Source of the DNA: Tigriopus japonicus
Taxonomy: Eukaryota; Arthropoda; Copepoda; Harpacticoida; Harpacticidae
Length of the DNA: 64,000 nucleotides
NCBI GenBank assembly: GCA_010645155.1
Contig: JAAGOF010000064.1
Location: 176,598 to 240,597 of the forward strand
Direction of reading: 5' to 3'
Part shown: positions 1 to 9,266 of the stretch, piece after piece
Layout of the letters: each line of letters begins with the position of its first letter
Numbering within the stretch: position 1 is the first letter of the stretch
Translations under genes and position numbers: made by a program
The notes under the pieces: generated by a model
The model's input: the letters and a program-made list of their open reading frames with translations, nothing else
Told to the model about the DNA's origin: nothing
Database searches by the model: none

Positions 1-3000
1 AAAAATGGACAACTTAAAATTAATTATTTTGGCACTTTTCATCACTTTTTTTTCCGAGGCCTAGTTATAATCAAAGACTATTTTTGCTCGTTTTTGCCTA
101 CATTTGACGCGCAACAATCTCTTTTTTGCGACAATGTTTTGCACCGAGGCCTAAACACATTTGGACAGGCTTTATGTAGGCATGCTTGGAAAATGACAGC
201 AATTACTTAAGAAAATTGTCAGGTCCTGGTACTAAACGTCAACATCCTTTGTAAGTAATTTTTGGTATCTAAAGGTCCTAACGTTCCCATTGTGGGAACA
301 TCAACTTTAATTGATTGTGGATCCGGCATCAATGAACATAGAAATATAGCTCATTGTTATAACCAAATTGTACACTCTTGTCTATAAGTTGTAAAAATTT
401 TGTTCGCAAATGTCTTCAAGTCTAAATAATGTAAACGTTTAAACTTTACAAGCCAAAAGTTTGAAGATTTGTTACTTTTAAGGCTTTAAATTTCAGTCCC
501 ATAATAACTATTTCTTCTTTTAAATGTGCTGAGGTGACCATTTGGCATCTTCTTTAGAACACTCATAAAGGCTTGGATTAGAAAATAAAGTCTCTGCTCT
601 CTCTTGGCTTGTAATTAAAAACATGTTCCCATTCTGTGAACGTTAGGAAGTAAAGGGTTTATAAGAAATATTAGAATATGAAAAGTCTCTTATGAATCTG
701 GAAGTCTTAAGTGAAATGAGGTTCTATACTTATGTTTTTGTTGTCATTCCAGAATTTCTGTATCTATCTGGAAATGGAATTTGCATAATTTTCCCAATTA
801 GTCTGTTTCATTTGCCTCATTTTACGGTGCATGATGGGTTTGTGTGTTATTTTTGCGTTCACAATTTATCAACAGTTTTATTTTAGTCCACAATTTCATG
901 ATTTTGTGTATGGTTTCACAACTCTTATGTTATGTAATAGTAATAATCTTTTTTGCAACTTTTGGTCAGGTCAACTCGACTAAAATAAAAGGAATATATG
1001 TAGAATATATGTAAAGTCAAACATGTAGCATTGAAAAAGACAGGTCAAAAAATAAAAAATAAAATAGTTCCGTAAAACTAACTTAAGTAGACCAAAAAAT
1101 AACCGAAAAATTCCTTCACAATGGGGTTTGGATGAGCATGGAGCATTTACCAAATGGAACCACTTGCTCCAAAGTGGCGACTTCCTTGATGCCACAATCC
1201 AATGTGTTGTCTGACTCGAGGCATTCTAATTAATTGACATTTTTTTATCGGTTAACATGCAACCTTCAAGTTATTTACATTAATTAGTTCAAGAGAAATG
1301 CAACCTAGCCCCTTTTTGAACCCTCAAGTAGTGGTACTATCGAAATTAAGAAAAAAGGTTTAGAAATGATCCGGTTGTTAAGCTCAGACATATCCCTGGC
1401 TCAGATTTATTGATTAAAATGGCTTCATTGTAAAATCATCCTCCAATCATGATTCAGGATTGATTGATTCGCTAGGGTGAGCTAAAAAAAGGCAAGCTGA
1501 AGTCATTGAAGTAACAAACTAAAGATGCAATTTAGATCTACATATACAAAAGATACAATTTGGAATCATTCAGTTGTGGGGAATAATTCCCACACTATAA
1601 ATGCCGCTATGGTTATAATAAAAAAAAATCGCTAAAGGAGTTTTTAATGTCTTTGAAAAGAATCCCCAAAGACCTATTAGTTTCTAAAAGCACAATTCAT
1701 TCATATCAAAAAATATATGTGAATTTGATTAAGCATTTCTTTGGACTGTTCCTTTCTTCACCAGCATTAACCTATTCTGTTAATATATCGAATTATGTAT
1801 TGAAACACATAATCAAGTACTTGTTTGAGGACAAACCGGTGGTCAATACAATTCACGTGAAGTTGACGTTTCTCAGTGTCAAAAGTCGTACGTGGGGTAG
1901 ACTGGGCTTGTAACTCGTTAAAATGCACGATTTTCGGAATGATGCTGAAAATCAAAATGAATCAAAATCAAGATTTATCTCTTATGTGCACATGTTATTT
2001 TACACATTTTCTTGCTACGTAACTTTGTTCGAACTTATTATTTAATCAGAGAAGGCAAGAATCTCCCTGCACATGGTATGTTGACCGACCCTTTCACGTT
2101 TAAAAACATGGATGTCAAGAGCAAAAAACTCGTCAAAATCCAATATTGTGAAAATAAAGTTATTGTTCTCATACGTGGGATCTTGCCTCATTGTCTCACA
2201 GTGGATAGCCATTTCTTTCTGGCTTTCGTGGACCTGGTCCATCATGGAGCCATTATTGGATACAGTAAACGATATTTAGGTGGCATCTCACAATTGTTGT
2301 TTGACTTTCTTTTACGGACTTTTGTGTGAGTAGTAAAATAGTCAAACCCTCCTTTCTTACATTTATCTCATGCTTTTTTATCGCAAACCACTTTTTTGTT
2401 CACACCATCTCAGTATATAGTCTAATGATTACACACCCGTATGTAGACAATAAAAATAATGCTTAATCCGATCCAAAAAAAATGATTCTTGAAAGTTTTG
2501 CTCATTTTATGGGATACAGTTTTTACAGTAGTATACAAGCGTCAAAAGCGAGCAACACTAAGGATCATTCTTTTAAAGCCAAAGCATTTCACACCGAAAA
2601 TTTTCGTTTTCTTTTCTCAAGTGTTCACCAAGAATAGCGTGTGTCGGGCGACTATTCAATCTTTCATCCTTCAAAAGACAACTAAGGTTGTAACAACACC
2701 GTTATTTGTGAATCTTCGCTTTCGTTTTTTTCCTTTTCTTGACTCTTTTTCATGTACTTTTTTTCTTTCTTTTTTAACGTTTTACGCAATGTGCGCTACT
2801 CTTTTACCCAAAACTCTTTAGTTTTGGTCTTCAAGTCTTCAAATAAAAATTAAGTATCAATAAATGAGCAGGATTCATATGTATTTGTAATTAACCATAG
2901 TTTTCGACGAAGCAATGGCAATCAATTATATTTTTCAACTGATTAACCTAACTGTTTTAGATACACAATAATTTGGGTTTCTCTCACAATCTCCTCAAGC

Positions 3001-3040
3001 AAACAAGACTGGGCGAAGATGCAAAATTGCTAAATCATCA
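1..3040. other. AT-rich intergenic region
   Basis: No gene is supported here. The open frames are short, AT-rich and overlap on opposite strands, with no family motif. The stretch holds one small TIR element (entered separately) and otherwise unremarkable A/T runs. Confidence 0.5.
278..646. repeat. Small terminal-inverted-repeat element (MITE-like)
   Basis: The left end reads CTAACGTTCCCATTGTGGGA and the right end reads, inverted, as the same sequence with a few mismatches (ATGTTCCCATTCTGTGAACG, then TTAG). The two ends are about 24 bases long and 369 bases apart, with TA at the outer boundary on both sides. This fits a non-autonomous Tc1/mariner-type element. No coding content is seen. No second copy was found in the window. 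Confidence 0.5.
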
Positions 3041-3048
3041 GTCATTAC

Positions 3049-3599
3049 TAGGGCCCGGAAATAATTTTAAAAAATATAAAATATTTTTAAAAATATGTTT
3101 CCGTTTTTCCTCGATTTTTTAAATATTTTAGCTTTTTCAAGTGAAAATATAAATATTTTCTCGCATATTTGAGTCAGAAGAAATGTTTCAGGCAAAAATG
3201 AGGAAAATAAATGGGGCTCAATAGGGCTTACCAAAAATGAACCCTAAATACAAATCCCTCTACAAAATGGCATTTGTCCTGAAATTTGACATTCACAACC
3301 AAAACTAGTCATACACGAAAAAGAACCTGCGCCATACATTGAGGCAAATTGAAAATTGTATTTTTGAATCAATTACATTCAAGTATGCCTCCAAAAACGA
3401 ACAAATGGATCAAATTCACCGGAAACAAATTTGGAAAAGCGGTGCACACAGACAAGAATACCAAATAATGTCCTTGTCCAAGGCCTTGTCAAAAAAATAT
3501 GTCTTAAATATCCGGCCTTTTTCCAAATATTTTGGCCTTTTGAAAAAAATGTATATTGGATATTTTGTTAATTTTTTGCAAATATTTTTCCGGGCCCTA
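3049..3599. mobile_element. hAT-type non-autonomous element, 551 bp
   Basis: Starts TAGGGCCCGGAAA and ends TTTCCGGGCCCTA, a perfect 13-base terminal inverted repeat. It is flanked by 8-base direct repeats GTCATTAC (3041-3048) and GTCATAAC (3600-3607), which differ at one base. An 8-base target-site duplication is the hAT superfamily signature. The interior is AT-rich, with internal palindromes and no transposase. A fragment of the same family lies at 32584-32629. Confidence 0.75.
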
Positions 3600-3607
3600 G
3601 TCATAAC

Positions 3608-4873
3608 GCATTCATATGATTTGTACTTGCATTATGGCGCCCAGTAACAACTGGCCCATTTTACACATAATCGACCTCAATTATCTGATTGGTGTAATCG
3701 CTTGGGAACATCAAATACTCGGTTCAGTAGACGATATTTAGATATTCTTCGTACCGCCTTATGGTGGTCTGGTCTAGACAACGTGATAATGTCTTTTTTA
3801 ATGTTTCAGGCAACAAACACACATTAATCCCATGGTAACATCCTTCTCCGATCAAACTTCGACCATGGAAAAAGTGGGTTAGGAAAGAATTATGCGCATT
3901 TCGCAATGTAATTTGGCGAGTGTTTCAGTCACGTGTTTGGGCCTAAGCATCACACGTGAGCGAGTGTCTGAAAATGTGCCAATGTTCGACGAAATAATTT
4001 GAATGGATGAGATTTGTTTTAAAGCTAATAGTCTCGTGACACCTTTTCTTATTTTACGGAAAGGTGGCATAGCCCATTTGATAGATATCATCATCATCAT
4101 TATTATCAATATTAACGTTAGATCGAGTTTAGCCTTGGAACGGATGCACCGAAAGAAAATCCACCGAACCTTGTGGCCAACTACGTCGAAAAAGCAACCA
4201 TTGTTAGCCAGGGTGCGTAGACTTCAAAAGCTATAAAAATTCATCTACACATTCTCCCCTAATTTGAAAGTTGAAACCGACTCGTTAGATACCAGCGATT
4301 ACAACCTTTTCAATTTCATCTGAAATCTTTACATCATCTACGCCCTGAGTTAGTGTTCAACTCGGATCTAACTTACGCTTGATTTAGGCCCATCAAAAAA
4401 GTACGCGCTTCTTAGCTCTGTAAAATCTGGTCACTCTCTCAGCTGTTTGGCTTTTCTTTCCCAGTCTTCATTCATCATCAATTCATCATCATCTCATCAG
4501 CCATCGAATCGATCGACGGATCGGACGCATTCCCGCCGTTCTTTCAAGTTTCAAGTCTCAAGCGAAGCCTCAGCCTTCGCGATCTCCATGCCTGAGCCAC
4601 ATTCAAGCCTTATCTGACGTTACAAAACTCATCCTGGCGAAGATTAGCCCGTGTGAACGACCTCATCTGTGTGTGTGTGTGTGAGCGAGTGAGTCCGATT
4701 TCGATTTGGACTTCTCACACAGGAACAAAGTGATCGTTGCAAGTGAATCGTGAACAGAGACATCCTTGACCATCCCCGTGTCGATGTGTCAGAGATACGA
4801 GCTACGCGAGATGTTGAGAGACCTGGAGAAGTGAACAAACGAAGCAATCTGAATCGTCAATAAAGCCAGCAAC
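3608..4873. other. Intergenic region and presumed 5' leader of the IRP-like gene
   Basis: No coding region is supported before 4874. The last 400 bases become more GC-rich and include a short GT run at 4669-4683, consistent with promoter and 5' UTR of the downstream gene. I looked for an iron-responsive element (CAGUGN hexaloop with bulged C) in this leader and saw none. No convincing TATA box was identified. Confidence 0.4.
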
Positions 4874-7800
4874 ATGGAAGACGAGAATCCATCCGAGGCC
4901 AGCTTCGACTTGGATGGCAAGACTTACCGATACTTTGCCGTGCCTCGGACCGTGCCCGTGGATCAATATGAACGTTTACCTTATGCCCTCCGGGTGATTG
5001 CCGAGTGTATGGTCCGGAAAGCCGCGCAAAATGCGGCTGGACACGGACAAATTTGGCGTCAATCGCTGGATAAGCTCTTGGCTTATCGTGAGCACGAAGG
5101 CCACGATATCCTGTTTCAGCCCGGACGCGTCTTGTTGCAAGATTTCACGGGCGTGCCCGCATTGTTGGATATGGCCGCACTGCGGGATTTGGTGGCCGAG
5201 CGATGCGGACCCGAAGCTTCGCGACGCGTTGATTCGGTATGTCCGGCCGATTTGGTGGTGGATCACACGGTTCAGATCGATTACAGCCAAGTTCAAAGTC
5301 TACGCAAGCCCAAGAATGAAGCCGGAGGCGCGGGCGCTAGTACCGCCGTGGATCAAGGCTTGGTGACGGCCATGGGCGGAATGAGTCTTCACGCTTCGTG
5401 TCCGCCTCCACCGCCTCCGGCTATCATTGTGCATTCGAGTTACCCTCCGGCGCCGCCGTCGGTACCCACCGTGTATCCGACTTATAACGGGTACGCTTAC
5501 CCCTCGGCCTATTATGGCCCCGTGACAGCCTCGACCGCCCAATATTACTCTCTAGCCCCCGCGTATAATGCTTACGGGGCTGCGACTCCAATGGCCACTC
5601 CATTGCCTCCCTCCCCTGGACCGAACTTGGCTGCCTCGTCCTATGCCACACATGCGGTGGATACTGTGCCCCAAGATAATCCGGGATTGCCGATTCAAGA
5701 TGAAATCTGTCCCTTCCACCAACGTCATACTTACTGGGCCGATCTGCTGCGCAAGAATCAGGCCAAAGAGTTCCGTAAAAACGAGGAACGCTTTGCATTT
5801 TTGAAGTGGGTGAACAAATCCTTTGGTAATATCACGGTCATCCCACCCGGAACGGGGGTCATGCATCAAGTGAATTTGGAGTATCTAGCTCGGATTGTGA
5901 CGTGTCAAGACGGTCTTCTCTTCCCAGACTCGCTGATCGGCACCGACTCGCACACTACCATGATCAATGGCTTGGGTGTTTTGGGTTGGGGCGTGGGCAC
6001 ATTGGATGCTGAATCCGTCATGTTCGGCCACCCCATCACCATGACCATTCCCAAGGTGATCGGCTGCCGAATCGTGGGCCAGATTCCGGACTACACCACC
6101 TCCACCGAGATCGTGTTACTCATCACGAAGAAGCTTCGCCACGCGGGAGTGAACGGATGTTTTGTCGAGTTCTTTGGTCCGAGTTTGGAAGTCCTATCCA
6201 TAGCGGATCGTGCCACCATCGCCAATATGTCGCCCGAATATGGGGCGTTAGTCAGTTACTTTCCGTACGACGAACTCACCCTAGATTATTTGCAGCACGC
6301 CGGTCGATCGGCTCAAGTTGAATGCATTCGAAAATACCTAACTGAAGTAGGCATGCTACGAACGGCCCAATCAAAAGAGCCCGAATACTCCGAGGTATTG
6401 GACATCGATCTCTCGGAGGTGCAACCTTGCGTGTCCGGACCCAAGCGATCCAAGGACAAAGTATTGATTCACGAGATTGGAAGTGACTTCCATAAAGCCC
6501 TTACTGCACCTCAAGACTCGAGTAAAGGCTTCGGTCTGACCCTCGAACAGACTTACACCACAATGAATGTGAACGTGGATGGAGCTTTCCACACCATTAC
6601 AAATGGTTCTGTTCTGCTGGCCGCTATCACGTCGTGTTCCAACACCAGTAATCCCTCGGTATTATTGGGAGCGGGTGTTTTAGCCAAAAAAGCCATTGAA
6701 GCTGGATTGGCCGTTTCAAAATGTGTCAAAACGAGCCTGGCCCCTGGGAGCGGTGTCGTTACTAGTTATCTTCTCGAGAGTGGAGTCATGCCCTATTTGT
6801 ATATGCTGGGCTTTGAGGTGATCGGTTATGGTTGCTCGAGTTGTGTAGATAACACCAAGCCTCTGCCGAGCCCAATTGTGGATGCCATTCGCCAAGGTAG
6901 TCTCGTTTGCTGCGGAGTGATGTCGGGCAATCGGAACTTTGAGAGCCGTGTCCAAGCGGACATCAAGGCCAACTACCTGGCGTCGCCTATGCTAGTCATT
7001 GCATATTCGATAGCGGGTCGAGTGGACATTGATTTCGAGCGTGAGCCCATCGGTTTCACCACCGAGGGCAAACCTGTCTATTTGTCAGAGGTGTGGCCGA
7101 GTCGCCAAGAGATTCAGGAAATGGAGAATCGCTTCGTGATTCCGGCCATCTTCCGGAATGTGGTTGGTCGCATCTCGTATGGCAACAAGCATTGGTCGGC
7201 ATTGGAAACCGCCGAATCAGACCTGCACTTCCCATGGGACCAGAGCTCGACCTACATTAAACCCCCTCTCTACATTACCGAGTTGGCAGAGAATCTACCC
7301 GAGACCCCCAAATCTTGGCTCCGAGGGATGCGATGCCTCCTCAAATTGGGAGACAATGTGACCTCGGATCACATATCGCCAGCGGGAAGTATCGTTCGCA
7401 ATAGTCCCGCTGCTGATTATTTGTCCAGTTTGGGCTTGGCTCCCCGAGAATACAGCAGTTACGGGGCCAGACGGGGCAATTGCGAGGTCATGATGAGAGG
7501 AACTTTCGGTCACATCCGATTGAAGAATGAGCTGAGCAAAAAAGAGGGCCCTTTCACGACTCATTTGCCCTCTGGTGTGCCAACCACGATCTTCGAGGCC
7601 TCTCAACGTTACAAAGTTGAAAAAGTGCCCCTGTTCGTGATTGCCGGCGAGAATTTCGGTCGAGGAACGGCTCGGGATTGGGCCACGAAAGGACCCCTTT
7701 TGTTAGGGGTGAAGGCCATTCTGGCCTTGTCTTTTGACTCAAACTATCGTGCCAATCTGGTCAAATCTGGAATTCTTCCCGTACAAATCGATCAGACGAC

Positions 7801-8005
7801 ATACGAAATCTTAACTGGTAGAGAAATCCTGGACATTGAACTGCCAGAAAGCGAGGAAGATGACCAATTAAAGGTATCGTTGGTTCTCAACAATGACTTT
7901 GACATTTCTGCAGATCTAAGATTAGATAACGAGTACGAGAAATCCCTCTATCAAGATGGAGGCGTCATCCGACAAAAGATGCGCGATCTCGTTGCCGAAT
8001 CATGA
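4874..8005 (+). CDS. IREB2-like: Iron-regulatory protein / aconitase family, IRP2-like
   Basis: Single-exon ORF of 1043 residues; human IRP1 is 889 and IRP2 963. The aconitase fold is recognisable throughout: LLQDFTGVP near the N-terminus, VVDHTVQID (residues 128-136), GTDSHTTM, TSCSNTSNPS, SGNRNFESR, SDHISPAG and RDWATKG. The three [4Fe-4S] ligand cysteines are present as Cys588, Cys654 and Cys657, with the family spacing (66 and 3). Residues about 138-284 are an insertion: Pro-rich, then Tyr/Ala/Pro-rich, closed by CPFH (279-282), exactly where vertebrate IRP2 has its insertion. Several segments read closer to IRP2 than IRP1 (CPFH, YGCSSC, FPWD..STYI). The catalytic region that is GSSR in aconitases and IRP1 reads GTAR here (Thr932, Ala933, Arg934), and a substrate-binding Arg position is Leu853. 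I infer a cytosolic iron-responsive mRNA-binding protein with weak or no aconitase activity. The alternative is a divergent IRP1. ATG at 4874 opens the family N-terminus. Confidence 0.9.
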   Translation: MEDENPSEASFDLDGKTYRYFAVPRTVPVDQYERLPYALRVIAECMVRKAAQNAAGHGQIWRQSLDKLLAYREHEGHDILFQPGRVLLQDFTGVPALLDMAALRDLVAERCGPEASRRVDSVCPADLVVDHTVQIDYSQVQSLRKPKNEAGGAGASTAVDQGLVTAMGGMSLHASCPPPPPPAIIVHSSYPPAPPSVPTVYPTYNGYAYPSAYYGPVTASTAQYYSLAPAYNAYGAATPMATPLPPSPGPNLAASSYATHAVDTVPQDNPGLPIQDEICPFHQRHTYWADLLRKNQAKEFRKNEERFAFLKWVNKSFGNITVIPPGTGVMHQVNLEYLARIVTCQDGLLFPDSLIGTDSHTTMINGLGVLGWGVGTLDAESVMFGHPITMTIPKVIGCRIVGQIPDYTTSTEIVLLITKKLRHAGVNGCFVEFFGPSLEVLSIADRATIANMSPEYGALVSYFPYDELTLDYLQHAGRSAQVECIRKYLTEVGMLRTAQSKEPEYSEVLDIDLSEVQPCVSGPKRSKDKVLIHEIGSDFHKALTAPQDSSKGFGLTLEQTYTTMNVNVDGAFHTITNGSVLLAAITSCSNTSNPSVLLGAGVLAKKAIEAGLAVSKCVKTSLAPGSGVVTSYLLESGVMPYLYMLGFEVIGYGCSSCVDNTKPLPSPIVDAIRQGSLVCCGVMSGNRNFESRVQADIKANYLASPMLVIAYSIAGRVDIDFEREPIGFTTEGKPVYLSEVWPSRQEIQEMENRFVIPAIFRNVVGRISYGNKHWSALETAESDLHFPWDQSSTYIKPPLYITELAENLPETPKSWLRGMRCLLKLGDNVTSDHISPAGSIVRNSPAADYLSSLGLAPREYSSYGARRGNCEVMMRGTFGHIRLKNELSKKEGPFTTHLPSGVPTTIFEASQRYKVEKVPLFVIAGENFGRGTARDWATKGPLLLGVKAILALSFDSNYRANLVKSGILPVQIDQTTYEILTGREILDIELPESEEDDQLKVSLVLNNDFDISADLRLDNEYEKSLYQDGGVIRQKMRDLVAES

Positions 8006-8306
8006 GTCGTGGCCACTGTTTTTAAGGGTGAAAAAATATTATTGTAACAGAATCAAACTTATTCCAACGTGTTATCGATGTTTCGTAGTTTTCGTCAATT
8101 GTACATTTTCCATTCAGTTATTGTCGGTGAAAATACATGTAATCAAATCAGCGTTGACTTACTGACTCGCGAAGTCTTGCTCAGATCTGTCCGTCTCACT
8201 CTCCTTGAAACTTCAGTTCACCTTTGGCTTGTGAAAAGAAAGTGATCTTAGCTGAGAGATTCCTTTAGGTCGGTAGTGTGTGTTTTGAGCTGGTGGGATC
8301 CCAATA
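8006..8306. other. Short intergenic region between IRP-like and phospholipase genes
   Basis: About 300 bases with the same transcription direction on both sides. No canonical AATAAA is seen after the IRP-like stop; the variant AATACA occurs at about 8132-8137. The stretch just before 8307 is presumably promoter and leader of the phospholipase gene. No other feature is visible. Confidence 0.35.
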
Positions 8307-9012
8307 ATGCTCCTCGGGATGGCTTTCGTCTTGATATTAGTGGCTCCGATTCTGGCCGATTCTCCTTACTCGAAAATCATCGGCACCATCGCAGAATTGG
8401 GGCGTGAACCTTTGTATAACTTGCAGAACGCCTTTCGTGGTGATCTCTTGTGGTGTGGAGTGCATGACGTGGCTCCATTTCCGGAAGCCCTAAGCTCCGT
8501 CTATCCCAGTTTGGACAATTGCTGTCGTCAACACGATCAGTGTCCTTTGATTGTGGATCGAGGAAAATGTTGGAAAGGCATTTGCAACAAATCCCTACTT
8601 TTCCCTATTCTAAGCTGCGATTGTGAGCAACAATTCCGCCAATGTCTTGACGTAAGTGCATCTCGATAACTGACCGTTTATTTTCTTCATAATTGAGCCA
8701 GAAAGGGCAGTCAAGTAAGTTTTATCTTTCATTTCCATTTAGGCCATCGCCTACAACAGTCGCGATTCCAGTTTCATTTACGCTCCTGTGACGGTGAGCG
8801 AATCCAAGTTAAGCGAATCTGTGGGTTTTGGATATTTCTCCGTGGCCCCCAAACTGGCGGATCGTCAGTGTATCCAGAAAGCTCGTCCTCTTATGGGATG
8901 TGCCGAGAATTTCAACGGTTATTGCACCAAGTTCGTGTTCAATGAGAAGAGGCCCATGAGATGGCAATTGTTTCGATTGCAAGATTTGGATCGGGCTGGT
9001 CTGCTCTTTTAA
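8307..9012 (+). CDS. Secreted group III-like phospholipase A2
   Basis: Two exons, 8307-8651 and 8743-9012, with a 91-base GT-AG phase-0 intron (GTAAGT...TTTAG), give 204 residues. Residues 1-18 form a hydrophobic signal peptide. The core shows WCG (49-51), then DNCCRQHDQC (70-79) with the His76-Asp77 catalytic pair and paired cysteines of secretory PLA2. A Cys-rich segment follows (CWKGICNK, LSCDCEQQFRQC), as in group III enzymes. The expected product hydrolyses the sn-2 ester of phospholipids outside the cell, using calcium. The calcium-loop position that is normally a second glycine after WCG-x is His53, so activity or calcium affinity may be altered. The C-terminal half (exon 2) has further cysteines and no motif I recognise. 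An ATTAAA lies at 9081-9086. Group III PLA2s occur in digestion, immunity and venoms; nothing here points to a venom role. Confidence 0.8.
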
Positions 9013-9080
9013 GAAGACTGCCATCGAGTCGATTGGATTCAATACCAACACGTGCTGTAATTGGTAATCTTAATTTCATG

Positions 9081-9086
9081 ATTAAA
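9081..9086 (+). terminator. Candidate polyadenylation signal (ATTAAA)
   Basis: ATTAAA lies 69 bases after the phospholipase stop codon. It is the common variant of the metazoan poly(A) signal. The gene on the other strand ends at 9267, so the two transcripts converge here. Confidence 0.4.
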
Positions 9087-9266
9087 TGTGAATTTCAAAG
9101 CAACTAGTTATTTGCAATGGATTATCTTGACACAATATATTTCCGTGATCTCTGATAAACAACAATCGGGCGATTCTGATGGGGTTTGGTAGGGTGTGAA
9201 ACGGTACTGAACCTCCCGGAACATGAGAATAAATCAACCTGGGAGTGTAAGGAACAGTTAAAAATC

